30,847 nucleotides of DNA from contig SVKT01000004.1 of assembly GCA_015068335.1 (NCBI GenBank), positions 1 through 30,847 of the forward strand. The letters are read 5' to 3'. Numbering within the stretch: the stretch's first letter is position 1; each line of letters opens with the position of its first letter. A program made the translations under genes and the position numbers. The stretch comes from Oscillospiraceae bacterium (GTDB lineage Bacteria > Bacillota > Clostridia > Oscillospirales > Oscillospiraceae). The notes beneath the pieces were generated by a model. The model searched no databases, was not told where the DNA came from, and saw nothing but the letters and a program-made list of their open reading frames with translations. Positions 22,663-30,730 of the stretch are shown here, one piece after another.

Positions 22663-24564
22663 TCATTCGCCCGCTTCTTCGCTGAGTTGCTCCCATTTCT
22701 CGTAGAGCGCATCCAGTTCTGCCTGTGCGGCATCCTTCTCTTTCAGCAGGGCGTTGAGTTTCTCATAGTCACAGGAGGCGGTCTCCATATCGGCGTCCAG
22801 CGCCGCGATGCGCTCCTCCATTTTTGCGATCTCCCGCTCGCAGATGGTCAGTTGGCGGCGTGCCGCCTGCTGCGCCTTGTTTCCGCGCTGCGGTCTTTCC
22901 GTAACTGTCTTTTCCTTTACAGGCTTTGGCGGTTCGGTCTTTTCCGCTTCTTCCTGGGCCTTCATCTGCCGGTACTGGGCGAAGCCCATCGGATAGTCCG
23001 TAATGGTCTCCCCCGCCAGTTCCCAGACGCGGGTGGCGAAGCGGTTGATGAAATATCGGTCGTGGCTGACGAACAGCAGCGTGCCGTCGTAAGCCTCCAC
23101 CGCTTCCTCGATCCACTCCCGGGAGGCGATGTCCAGATGGTTGGTGGGCTCGTCCAGGATCAGGAAGTTGATCTCGTCGTCCATCAGCATACAAAGCCGC
23201 AGGCGGCTCTGCTCGCCGCCGGAGAGGACGCTGACGGGCTTGAACACATCCTCGCCCCGGAAGTCGTACCCCGCCAGCCGGTTGCGGGCGGACTGGGCCG
23301 ACAGCCCCCGCTTCGCCGCCATCATATTCTCCACCAGATTCCAGTCCGGATGGTCGAATTGGATGATCTGGGGCAGAAAGGCCGCCTTCACCTGGGGGCC
23401 GGTGCGGATGCGTCCCTCGTCGGGATACAGTTCGCCCATAATCATCTTGATGAGGGTGGATTTTCCCGTGCCGTTGTCGCCGATGAGGGCGATGCGCTCG
23501 CCGCCCTCCACTTTGAGGGTGATGTTGTCAAACAGATGCTTGTCCCCGTAGGACTTGGCGATATTCCGCAGAGCCAGCACCTCGTCGCCGTGGAACTCCG
23601 CCGTAGAGAACCGGGCGTCCATCTTCCGGGCCTTGGTGGGCTTGGCGGTGGTACGCATCCGCTCGATGCGGCGCTCCATCGAGATGGCGCGGCGATAGGT
23701 CTTGTCCATACCCTGAAAGGCCCACAGGCGCAGTTGATCGGCGGCCTTTTCCAACTGCTCGATCTTGGCCTGCTCTTTCAGGTACTGCTTCATTTTCTCC
23801 TGATAGCGGCGCTCTTTTTCCACGGCATAGAAACTGTAATTGCCGCTGTAAAACTCCGCCTTGCCGTCCGCCACCTCAATGACGCGGTTCACGATGCGGT
23901 CGAGGAAATAGCGGTCGTGGGAGATGGCCACCACCGTGCCGCGAAAGCCGCGGATATACTCCTCCAACCACTCGGTGGCGTGGAGATCCAGATGGTTGGT
24001 GGGCTCGTCCAGCAGCAGGATGTCCGTGTCTTCCAGGATCAGGCGTCCCAGATTGACACGGGTCTTTTCGCCGCCGGAAAGGCTGTCAAACAACTGGCGG
24101 CGCATCTCCGGGGAAATGGACAGACCGTTGGCGATCTTGTTCACCGCCACGTCGGTGTCGTAGCCGCCGAACACCTCGAACCGCTCGTTCAGGGCGCCGT
24201 AGCGCCGCAAAATGGCGGGGTCGCTCTCGCCGGCCGCCATCCGTGCCGCCAGTTCCTCCATCTCCGCCGCAAGTTTCTGCACGCGGGAGAAGGCGGAGCG
24301 CAGCACATCCTCCACGGTGTATCCCGCAGGATACACCGGGATCTGGGAGATCAGGCCGATGCGGCGGTTCTGGCCGATGACCACCTCGCCCTCGTCGCAG
24401 TCCAGTTCTCCCGTGAGTATTTTAAACAGCGTGGTCTTGCCGGCGCCGTTTTTGCCCAGCAGACCCACACGCTCGCCCTGATCGATCTGGAAGGTCAGGC
24501 CGTCCAGAACGTTCCGTCCGATCTCAAAGGACTTGACCAGGCCGCTTACCTGTATCTCAATCAT
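22663..24564 (-). CDS. ABC-F family ATP-binding protein
   Basis: This 633-residue soluble protein has two ABC domains and no membrane part, the ABC-F layout. Domain 1 has GKNGAGKTT and LSGGEKTRVNLGRLI with LLLDEPTNHLDLHATEWLEEY. Domain 2 has GDNGTGKST and LSGGEQSRLRLCMLM with LILDEPTNHLDIASREWIEEA. A basic interdomain linker (about 255-330) and a charged C-terminal coiled coil (about 560-633) are present. ABC-F proteins act on the ribosome, in translation control or antibiotic protection, but the subtype cannot be named from motifs alone. The start at 24564 overlaps the murF stop by 8 bases. Confidence 0.93.
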   Translation of the reverse strand: MIEIQVSGLVKSFEIGRNVLDGLTFQIDQGERVGLLGKNGAGKTTLFKILTGELDCDEGEVVIGQNRRIGLISQIPVYPAGYTVEDVLRSAFSRVQKLAAEMEELAARMAAGESDPAILRRYGALNERFEVFGGYDTDVAVNKIANGLSISPEMRRQLFDSLSGGEKTRVNLGRLILEDTDILLLDEPTNHLDLHATEWLEEYIRGFRGTVVAISHDRYFLDRIVNRVIEVADGKAEFYSGNYSFYAVEKERRYQEKMKQYLKEQAKIEQLEKAADQLRLWAFQGMDKTYRRAISMERRIERMRTTAKPTKARKMDARFSTAEFHGDEVLALRNIAKSYGDKHLFDNITLKVEGGERIALIGDNGTGKSTLIKMIMGELYPDEGRIRTGPQVKAAFLPQIIQFDHPDWNLVENMMAAKRGLSAQSARNRLAGYDFRGEDVFKPVSVLSGGEQSRLRLCMLMDDEINFLILDEPTNHLDIASREWIEEAVEAYDGTLLFVSHDRYFINRFATRVWELAGETITDYPMGFAQYRQMKAQEEAEKTEPPKPVKEKTVTERPQRGNKAQQAARRQLTICEREIAKMEERIAALDADMETASCDYEKLNALLKEKDAAQAELDALYEKWEQLSEEAGE

Positions 24565-25930
24565 AGTTCTCCCGTAACCGTTCCACCAGTTCGCCGAAGT
24601 GCATCGCGTGGGACGCCTTCACCAGCACGGCAGTTCCCGGCAGGAACTGCGCTTTCAGGGTTTCAACGGCTTTCTCTTTTGTTGCAAAATGCATCACGTC
24701 ACCGCCGCTGAGGGCGGCGCCGTCCGCGATCTTCGCCGCCTTTTCTCCAACGGCGGCGATAAAATCGATGCCCAGCATCGCTGCCAGAGCGCCGATGTTG
24801 TAGTGGGCCTGCTCGGTCAGTTCGCCGAGTTCGCCCATATCGCCGAGAACGGCAACTTTCCTCTCACAATGGGTCTTGGCCAGCACTTCCAGCGCCGCGG
24901 TGACGGACTGGGGACTGGCGTTGTAGCAATCGTCCAGAATGATACGCTCCTCCGCCAGCCGGAGCACCCGCATCCGGGACCCGGAAGGCTCATAGGCCGC
25001 CACACCGCGAACGATCTCATCCCGGGTCAGACCCAGGGCCTCACCCACTGCCACGGCGATGGCGGCGGCGTAAGCCATATGCTCGCCGGGCGCGGGAACG
25101 GACAGCGGATAGGTCTCCCGTTCCGTGACTACGGTGCAGGTGATCCCGTCCACGCCGTGATCTTCCAGCGCGGTCACGCGGACGCCGCAATGCTCCGCCC
25201 AGCCGCAGCGGACGGTGTCAAAGGGCACATCTACGGTGTCCAGCAGGGCGTCGTCGCCGTTGAGGACGGCAAGGCCGCCCTCTTTCAGGTGTGCAAAGAT
25301 CTCGCACTTGGCCTGTAAAATACCCTCCCGGCTGCCCAGATATTCGATGTGGGCGTCGCCGATGTTGGAGATGACCGCCACATCCGGCCGCACCAGCGCG
25401 CCCAGATACTCGATCTCGCCGAAGTGGTTCATCCCGGTCTCGATCACCGCCGCCTCGTGCTCCGGGTCGAGCCCAAAGAGGGTCAGGGGCGTGCCGATGT
25501 CGTTGTTGAAGTTTTCCGGGGTCTTCAAAACCCGATACCGGGCGCCAAGGACAGCCGCCACCATCTCTTTCGTGGTGGTCTTGCCCACGCTGCCGGTGAT
25601 CTGCACGAAGGGGATGGGGAATCGATCCCGGTACGCGCCAGCCAGATCCCGCAGCGCAAGGCGGGTATCCGCCACCTTGATGTAAAACTTATCCGCGCGC
25701 AGTTCCTGCGGCAGTCTGGCGCACAGGCAGCCGGCCGCGCCGGCGGAGAGCGCCGCATCGATAAAATCGTGGCCGTCGAACTTCTCTCCCACCCAGGGCA
25801 GGAACAGGCAGCCCGGCGTCACCTTGCGGCTGTCGGTGCAGACGGCGGTGACGGGGGCAGGAGTCCCGCCGGGATTGCACCACACGCCGTTGACGGCAGC
25901 GGCGATCTCCTGAATTGTCATAGGCTGCAT
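24557..25930 (-). CDS. murF: UDP-N-acetylmuramoyl-tripeptide:D-alanyl-D-alanine ligase MurF
   Basis: This 457-residue Mur ligase adds the D-Ala-D-Ala dipeptide to the UDP-MurNAc-tripeptide in the cytosol. The ATP loop is QITGSVGKTTTKEMV (about 110-124). Other family marks are FNNDIGTPLTLF, NIGDAHIEYLGSREGI, EPSGSRMRVL and DDCYNASPQSVTAAL. The start at 25930 has AGAGG upstream; a Met four residues on is possible. It lies 4 bases after ddl, the enzyme that makes its dipeptide substrate. Confidence 0.97.
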   Translation of the reverse strand: MQPMTIQEIAAAVNGVWCNPGGTPAPVTAVCTDSRKVTPGCLFLPWVGEKFDGHDFIDAALSAGAAGCLCARLPQELRADKFYIKVADTRLALRDLAGAYRDRFPIPFVQITGSVGKTTTKEMVAAVLGARYRVLKTPENFNNDIGTPLTLFGLDPEHEAAVIETGMNHFGEIEYLGALVRPDVAVISNIGDAHIEYLGSREGILQAKCEIFAHLKEGGLAVLNGDDALLDTVDVPFDTVRCGWAEHCGVRVTALEDHGVDGITCTVVTERETYPLSVPAPGEHMAYAAAIAVAVGEALGLTRDEIVRGVAAYEPSGSRMRVLRLAEERIILDDCYNASPQSVTAALEVLAKTHCERKVAVLGDMGELGELTEQAHYNIGALAAMLGIDFIAAVGEKAAKIADGAALSGGDVMHFATKEKAVETLKAQFLPGTAVLVKASHAMHFGELVERLRENYD

Positions 25931-25934
25931 ACCA

Positions 25935-26996
25935 TCAACCTCTTCTCTTCAAACGATAGGATTGCTGCACGATCTCCTCGCACAGTTCGTTGTAACGCAT
26001 ACCGATGGCGGCCGCCTCCTTGGGTACCAGGCTGGCAGCCGTCATACCCGGCAGGGAGTTGACTTCCAGACACCAGAAGTTCCCCTCCGCGTCCATCAGA
26101 AAATCGGTGCGGGAGTAGACTTCCAATCCCAGGGTACGGTGCAGTTTCAGCGCCAGGCGGCCCATCTCCTCCTGCTGCCCGGCCGTGATGGGGGCGGGGC
26201 ACAGTTCCCGGGCGCCGCCGCTCTGATACTTGGCCGCGTAGTCAAACTCCTTGACGGCAGGCAGGATCTCCACCGCCGGCAGGGCGCGGTCGCCCAGAAT
26301 GCCGATGGTAAATTCCCGGCAGCCGGTGATCTTCTTTTCCACGATCAGGTGGCTGCCGTAGCGCAGCATATCCGCCAGCGCCGCAGCCAGTTCTTCCTTC
26401 GTGTCCGGCAGCGCCACGCCCAGAGAGGAGCCGCCGTTGACCACCTTCACCGCGCAGGGCACTTCCAGTTCCTCCACCAGCGCGGGGATGTCCGCGTGGG
26501 TGTAGGAGGGAATGTCGCGCCACGGCGCATTGGGAATGCCTGCGGCGTCCATCATCCGCTTGGTCATTGACTTATCCATCGCCAGCGCAGAGGCCAGATA
26601 GCCGCCGCCGGTATACTTGATGCCCAGCAGGTCGAAAGCCGCCTGCACCCGGCCGTCCTCGCCGTCCTGTCCGTGGAGGCCGAGGAACACGATGTCCGCC
26701 ATCGCGCAAAGATCCAGCACGTGGGGGCCGAAGCGGCAGTCGCTCTTGTCGCTGCGCGCGGCGCGGACGGCGTCCAGATCCGGCTCCTCCGCCGCGATGC
26801 TGGCCTCCGGGCACAGGCCGTCCGGCGCGTCAAACAGGCGCTCGGCATCCTCCGGAAGTTCCTCCACGCCCAAAAACAGATCCACCAGAATGGCCCGGTG
26901 TCCGTTCTGGCGCAGGGCGCGGCAGACAGACGTGCCCGTCACCAGAGAAACGGACCGCTCCGGGGACAGACCTCCCGCCAAAACAACGATCTTCAT
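25935..26996 (-). CDS. ddl: D-alanine--D-alanine ligase
   Basis: This 353-residue ATP-grasp enzyme joins two D-alanines for peptidoglycan. It starts MKIVVLAGGLSPERSVSL and has GLHGQDGEDGRVQAAFDLLG, KVVNGGSSLGVAL, EFTIGILGD, FDYAAKYQSGGAREL and FWCLEVNSLPGMT. The YAAKYQSGG loop fits D-Ala rather than the D-lactate-type VanA enzymes. The region before the GLHG motif holds an insert (about 60-85) rich in acidic residues. I chose the ATG at 26996 because GGAGGGGG lies upstream; the frame open to 27062 includes promoter sequence. It is the first gene of the eight-gene unit. Confidence 0.96.
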   Translation of the reverse strand: MKIVVLAGGLSPERSVSLVTGTSVCRALRQNGHRAILVDLFLGVEELPEDAERLFDAPDGLCPEASIAAEEPDLDAVRAARSDKSDCRFGPHVLDLCAMADIVFLGLHGQDGEDGRVQAAFDLLGIKYTGGGYLASALAMDKSMTKRMMDAAGIPNAPWRDIPSYTHADIPALVEELEVPCAVKVVNGGSSLGVALPDTKEELAAALADMLRYGSHLIVEKKITGCREFTIGILGDRALPAVEILPAVKEFDYAAKYQSGGARELCPAPITAGQQEEMGRLALKLHRTLGLEVYSRTDFLMDAEGNFWCLEVNSLPGMTAASLVPKEAAAIGMRYNELCEEIVQQSYRLKRRG

Positions 26997-27047
26997 ACAG
27001 ACCCCCTCCTGCCCACAGACCATTGGCCGAATGGGCATACCAATACT

Positions 27048-27091
27048 ATTATAATCTTTCATATTTTAGCACAAACAGTCGCTGAATACAA
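27048..27091 (-). promoter_or_regulatory. Promoter region of the ddl unit
   Basis: On the minus strand the best pair is TTGTAT (27086-27091) and TAAAAT (27063-27068) 17 bases apart with TGC before the -10 box. A perfect TATAAT (27048-27053) lies 10 bases further down but has no good -35 box at the right distance. The start codon is about 50-65 bases downstream. Confidence 0.5.
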
Positions 27092-27139
27092 CTGCAACTT
27101 GCGCGCCTCCGCCGCCGCGGAAAGGGGGGCTCCCCACGC

Positions 27140-27172
27140 GAAAAGCCGCCCCCCGAAGCACGGGGAGCGGCT
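27140..27172 (-). terminator. Terminator of the SLH protein gene
   Basis: A 12-bp stem with one G-U pair (27144-27155 with 27161-27172, loop of 5) is followed by TTTT on the minus strand. It begins 6 bases after the stop at 27178. Confidence 0.8.
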
Positions 27173-27177
27173 CTCAT

Positions 27178-28155
27178 TCACTTCAACCAGCCAAACAGGC
27201 CCGGGGTCTCCTCACCGTCCAGCAGTGTTTTGACGGCGGAGAGCATCTGCGCCGCATCCGCGCGGGTGACGGGCGCCGCCATCGCCGCGCTGCCGAAACT
27301 GCCCGCGGAGAGCACGCTGACGGCCTCCATATTGCCCACAGCCTGCGCCGCCCAGGAGGGAACAGCCTCCCGGTCCGCATACCACACATCCAGATCCACA
27401 TCGCCCAGGTCCAGCATCCGGTCCAGAATGGTGGCGGCCTGATTGAAGGTGATGGGATCCTCGCCGCTGAACGCAGCGCCCTCCGCCGTGGGTTTGCCGC
27501 AGACGATGCCGTCCGCCGCGCCGGCAGCGGCATAGGCCTTGGCCCAGGTGGGGATGACCGCGTCATCGCAGAAGCCGGTCATCGTGACGGCGGTCACTTC
27601 CCTGCCGGCGGTTTCCAGCGCCATTACGAGGAATTCACTGCGGGACACCGTCTGGTCGGGCTGGAAATAGTACTGCCCGCCCATCTGCACGCCGGTGAAC
27701 ACGCCTTCTTCGGCCAGATGCTGCGCCGCCACCGCGGCCTTGCTGCCGGCCATATCGGCATAGGTGACGCCGGACTTGGTCTTTTCAATGGTCACGGTCA
27801 CGGTGGCCGGGGCGGACGCGTGGCCGGCGCTGTCCGTGGCGGTGTAGGTGAAACTGTCGCCGCCCACAGCTCTGTCCTTGGGGGTATAGGTGAAATTCAC
27901 GCCGTCGATGGTAACAGTGCCCTTGCGGGGCTGCTGCACCACGGCATAGGTCATATCGTCGCCCTCGCTGTCGCTGGCCAGAAACTGTCCCTGCACGGGG
28001 ATGCCCCGGTAGGTGGTGATGGTGACCTCCCGGGCAATGGGTGCGCCGGCCGCAGTTTCCGTCTGCTTTTTGCCGAACAGCGCGGATGCGCTGCCGCCCA
28101 GCGTCAGCACGGCAAGGGTCAGCGCCACGGCTTGCTTCATCAGATCCTTTTTCAA
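27178..28155 (-). CDS. Secreted SLH-domain protein with cadherin-like domain
   Basis: This 325-residue exported protein has a signal peptide (MKKDLMKQAVALTLAVLTLGGSASA, cut near residue 25). Residues about 44-124 form a beta-rich bacterial Ig/cadherin-like domain (GTVTIDGVNFTYTPKDRAVGGDSFTYTATDSAG). Residues about 131-315 hold three SLH-like motifs (YADMAGSKAAVAAQHLAEEGV with SRSEFLVMAL; WAKAYAAAGAADGIV with TFNQAATILDRML; WYADREAVPSWAAQAV with TRADAAQMLSAV), which usually bind cell-wall polymers. I chose the TTG start at 28155 because GGAGG lies 10 bases upstream and it gives a normal signal peptide; ATG at 28140 is the alternative. The ribosome-binding site sits in a hairpin. It lies between ddl and rodA, consistent with an envelope role. 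Confidence 0.85.
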   Translation of the reverse strand: MKKDLMKQAVALTLAVLTLGGSASALFGKKQTETAAGAPIAREVTITTYRGIPVQGQFLASDSEGDDMTYAVVQQPRKGTVTIDGVNFTYTPKDRAVGGDSFTYTATDSAGHASAPATVTVTIEKTKSGVTYADMAGSKAAVAAQHLAEEGVFTGVQMGGQYYFQPDQTVSRSEFLVMALETAGREVTAVTMTGFCDDAVIPTWAKAYAAAGAADGIVCGKPTAEGAAFSGEDPITFNQAATILDRMLDLGDVDLDVWYADREAVPSWAAQAVGNMEAVSVLSAGSFGSAAMAAPVTRADAAQMLSAVKTLLDGEETPGLFGWLK

Positions 28156-28166
28156 GGGAATCGAAC

Positions 28167-28190
28167 CTCCTGTATGATTTAGTACAGGAG
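28167..28190 (-). promoter_or_regulatory. Hairpin covering the ribosome-binding site of the SLH gene
   Basis: A perfect 8-bp inverted repeat (28167-28174 with 28183-28190, loop of 8) is formed just upstream of the SLH start. On the minus strand its downstream arm is TACAGGAG, which includes most of the GGAGG ribosome-binding site. When folded it would hide the site from the ribosome, so translation could be switched by heat, a protein or a ligand. I see no T-run after it, so it is not a terminator. Confidence 0.65.
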
Positions 28191-28220
28191 TAGTGTTTTC
28201 CCATCTGCTGAAAATATGCG

Positions 28221-28249
28221 AAAAAAGCGACCGATGACCGGCCGCTTTT
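28221..28249 (-). terminator. Rho-independent terminator of rodA
   Basis: On the minus strand AAAAGCGGCCG pairs with CGGTCGCTTTT (one G-U pair), followed by two more T before CGC, six T in all. It begins 8 bases after the rodA stop at 28257. Confidence 0.85.
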
Positions 28250-28256
28250 CCCTGTA

Positions 28257-29435
28257 TTATCTGACAAGCCTTCCGTACCTGCGCACGGAGGTGGTATAGC
28301 GCTTGATACTGGACACCACGCCCATCGCCATAAACAGCGTCACCACCGAGGAGCCGCCGTAACTGAAAAAGGGCAGCGTAATGCCGATGACCGGCATCAC
28401 GAACAGACACATCCCGATGTTGACCACAGTCTGGAAGATCAGCATCGCCGCCACGCCCACGCACACCAGACTTTGAAAGAGGGTCTGGGCGTTCCGCGCC
28501 ACCAGCAGCACACGAATGATGATGGCGGTAAGCAGCACCATAATGACCAGACAGCCCAAAAGCCCCAGTTCCTCACCGCATACAGAGAAGACCAGGTCCG
28601 TATGGCGGGCGGGCAGCGAGGCGGAGTAGTCGCTCTGGGTCTGCGTTCCGTTCAGGAGTCCCTGCCCGAACACGCCGCCGGAGCCGATGGCCAGCAGACT
28701 GCGGTTCTGCTGCCAGCCCGCCCCCCGCGGGTCGTAACCGTGGTCAAAGAGAACGCGGAAGCGTTCCAGCATATAGTTCATGGAGGAGGGCACCAGATCC
28801 AGCAGCAGCACACCGGCAATGGCAGCCCCCGCGCCGCCCAGCAGCAGCACGAACCACCGGAGGGCAAAGCCCGCCGCAAAGGACATCGCAAGGAAGATGA
28901 AAAAGAACACCAGCCCGTTGCCCATATCGCCGGAGATCAGGAAGTAGTAGCCGATCAGGCACAGAGCGTGTCCCGCCGCCTGGATGGCAGAGGAGAAGGA
29001 TCTCAGATCCCGCTTCTCCTCCAGCAGCCACGCCAGTTGATAGGCCAGCAGCAGCGTATAGGTGATCTTCACCACCTCCGCCGGGCCGATGCTCACCGGC
29101 AGGAAGGGAAATTTCAGCCACGCCGTGTTGCCGGTGTTGTCGCTGACCCCCAGGGGCGTCAGCAGCAGGCCGATGAAACCCACATTGAACAGAAGGATCC
29201 ATTTCCACTTCTTGATGAGCACCTCAAAGTCCACCATCGACACGCCGATATACACGCAGATGCCCAGCAGCAGCGCCGCCGTCTGGACCAGGACCCGCCG
29301 GTTGCTGTTCATATAGCGGGTGGCGCTGAAAATCAGCACGATGCCATAGAGCGTGGAGGCGCAGCAAAGCCCCAGCAGCACCAGATCGGCCTGCTGGAAA
29401 AAGTCCGCAAGGACGGCTTTCAATCGGTTCAGCAT
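28257..29435 (-). CDS. FtsW/RodA/SpoVE family peptidoglycan polymerase (RodA-like)
   Basis: This 392-residue SEDS protein has about ten transmembrane segments and polymerises glycan strands from lipid II at the membrane. Family marks are the LGVSDNTGNTAWLKF loop with IGPAEVVKI, ISGDMGNGLVFFFIF (the catalytic Asp region), RSLLAIGSGGVFGQGLLNGTQ, PARHTDLVFSVCGEELG and the C-terminal PVIGITLPFFSYGGSS. RodA, FtsW and SpoVE cannot be separated confidently here, but no fts gene is adjacent. The start at 29435 has AAAGGCGGAG upstream and a good promoter (29476-29504). Confidence 0.92.
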   Translation of the reverse strand: MLNRLKAVLADFFQQADLVLLGLCCASTLYGIVLIFSATRYMNSNRRVLVQTAALLLGICVYIGVSMVDFEVLIKKWKWILLFNVGFIGLLLTPLGVSDNTGNTAWLKFPFLPVSIGPAEVVKITYTLLLAYQLAWLLEEKRDLRSFSSAIQAAGHALCLIGYYFLISGDMGNGLVFFFIFLAMSFAAGFALRWFVLLLGGAGAAIAGVLLLDLVPSSMNYMLERFRVLFDHGYDPRGAGWQQNRSLLAIGSGGVFGQGLLNGTQTQSDYSASLPARHTDLVFSVCGEELGLLGCLVIMVLLTAIIIRVLLVARNAQTLFQSLVCVGVAAMLIFQTVVNIGMCLFVMPVIGITLPFFSYGGSSVVTLFMAMGVVSSIKRYTTSVRRYGRLVR

Positions 29436-29475
29436 CGCGCTCCGCCTTTCTCAATGGGCAAATTTCAACAAATAC

Positions 29476-29504
29476 AGTATAGCACAAGAAAAAAGGTGTG
29501 TAAA
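29476..29504 (-). promoter_or_regulatory. Promoter of rodA
   Basis: On the minus strand TTTACA (29499-29504) and TATACT (29476-29481) are 17 bases apart with TGC before the -10 box. The rodA start codon is about 40 bases downstream. Confidence 0.85.
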
Positions 29505-29519
29505 CGGCGCAAAAAGGTT

Positions 29520-29548
29520 TTTACAGTTCGTTCAAAGTGTGGTATACT
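29520..29548 (+). promoter_or_regulatory. Promoter of tsaE-tsaB
   Basis: TTTACA (29520-29525) and TATACT (29543-29548) are 17 bases apart with TGG before the -10 box. Both boxes are the same as those of the divergent rodA promoter. The tsaE start codon is 36 bases downstream. Confidence 0.85.
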
Positions 29549-29584
29549 GTTTGCGGCAAAATTCGATGGAAAGGCGGTGCCGGT

Positions 29585-30013
29585 ATGGAATATCTCTCCC
29601 GCTGCGAAGCGGATACGGAGGCGCTGGGCGAAAAACTGGGCGCTCTGCTCACCCCCGGCACCGTGGTGGCCTATCAGGGCGGACTGGGAATGGGCAAAAC
29701 CGCCTTCACCCGGGGGCTTGCCAGAGGACTGGGCTACACGGGCCGCGTCACCAGCCCCACCTTCACCATCGTCAACGAATACGAGGGCGGCCGGCTGCCC
29801 CTGTTCCACTTCGATATGTACCGCCTGGCAGACGCCGACGCGCTGTTTGACATCGGCTGGGAGGACTATCTGGACCGCGGCGGCGTGTGCGCCGTGGAGT
29901 GGAGCGAACAGGTGGCGGAGGCCATCCCGCCGGACACCGTGTACGTCAGCCTGACCCGGGGCGATGCCGACAAAGACCGCATCATCACCGTCAAAGGAGT
30001 TGTGCTTCTATGA
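29585..30013 (+). CDS. tsaE: tRNA t6A37 synthesis ATPase TsaE
   Basis: This 142-residue P-loop ATPase works with TsaB and TsaD to transfer threonylcarbamoyl to A37 of ANN-reading tRNAs. The nucleotide loop is GGLGMGKT at 32-39, followed by SPTFTIVNEYEG (57-68), LFHFDMYRL and the C-terminal CAVEWSEQV; all are typical. I chose the ATG at 29585 because AAAGGCGG is just upstream and homologs start there; the frame open from 29537 runs back over the promoter. Its stop overlaps the tsaB start as ATGA. Confidence 0.95.
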   Translation: MEYLSRCEADTEALGEKLGALLTPGTVVAYQGGLGMGKTAFTRGLARGLGYTGRVTSPTFTIVNEYEGGRLPLFHFDMYRLADADALFDIGWEDYLDRGGVCAVEWSEQVAEAIPPDTVYVSLTRGDADKDRIITVKGVVLL

Positions 30014-30702
30014 AGATCCTGGCACTGGAAACCTCGGCCAAAGCCGTTTCCGCCGCCGTGACGGAGGACGGTAAGGTCCTTTGCTCCGGCTATCAGGACA
30101 CCGGGCTGACCCACAGCCGCACCCTGATGCCCATCGTGGAGCACCTTTTGAAAAACACCGAATTGTCCGCAGCGGATATGGACGCCATCGCCGTGGCCGC
30201 CGGCCCCGGCTCTTTCACCGGCATCCGCATCGGCATCGCCGCCGCCAAGGGGCTGGCCTTTGCCGCGGACAAACCCTGCATCGGCGTTTCCACCCCGGCG
30301 GCGATGGCACGGAACGTCGCCTTCTGCGACGGGCTCATCATCTGCGCGATGGACGCCCGCAGAAACCAGATCTACAACGCGCTGTTTGAAGCCAAAAACG
30401 GCACCCTCACCCGCCTGACGCCCGACCGCGCCATCGCGCTGACGGAACTGGCGGAGGAACTGCGTGCCGATTCCCGGCCCAAGACCATCGTGGGCGACGG
30501 CGCAAAATTGTGCCTGCAATATTTGGAGGATGCCGCAATCCCCTGCCGACTCGCCCCCCCTCACCTGCTGATGCAAAGCGCCGCAGGCGTGGCGCTGGAA
30601 GCGGAGGCTCTGCTCGCCGCAGGCGTCACCCCGGTCTCCGCACAGGCCCTTGAACCCGTATACCTGCGACCCGCCCAGGCGGATCTGCCGAAGAAAAAAT
30701 AA
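30010..30702 (+). CDS. tsaB: tRNA t6A37 threonylcarbamoyl transfer complex subunit TsaB
   Basis: This 230-residue protein is the inactive ASKHA-fold partner that pairs with TsaD. Typical stretches are MKILALETSAKAVSAAV at the start, THSRTLMPIVEHLL, AVAAGPGSFTGIRIG and AMDARRNQIYNALF. The start codon at 30010 overlaps the tsaE stop (ATGA), with AAAGGAG 10 bases upstream. tsaD is not in the window; the next gene is upp. Confidence 0.95.
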   Translation: MKILALETSAKAVSAAVTEDGKVLCSGYQDTGLTHSRTLMPIVEHLLKNTELSAADMDAIAVAAGPGSFTGIRIGIAAAKGLAFAADKPCIGVSTPAAMARNVAFCDGLIICAMDARRNQIYNALFEAKNGTLTRLTPDRAIALTELAEELRADSRPKTIVGDGAKLCLQYLEDAAIPCRLAPPHLLMQSAAGVALEAEALLAAGVTPVSAQALEPVYLRPAQADLPKKK

Positions 30703-30730
30703 CGAGATCACAGACAAAGGAGAAATTGTT

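Noticed and set aside
22537..24711. A 724-residue open frame on the plus strand opposite the ABC-F gene
   Set aside because: The composition is that of an antisense shadow and the ABC-F protein on the other strand has every expected motif.
28154..28166. GGTTCGATTCCC on the minus strand resembling a tRNA T-arm
   Set aside because: No acceptor stem, anticodon arm or D-arm can be built around it, and the bases are explained by the ribosome-binding site and start of the SLH gene.
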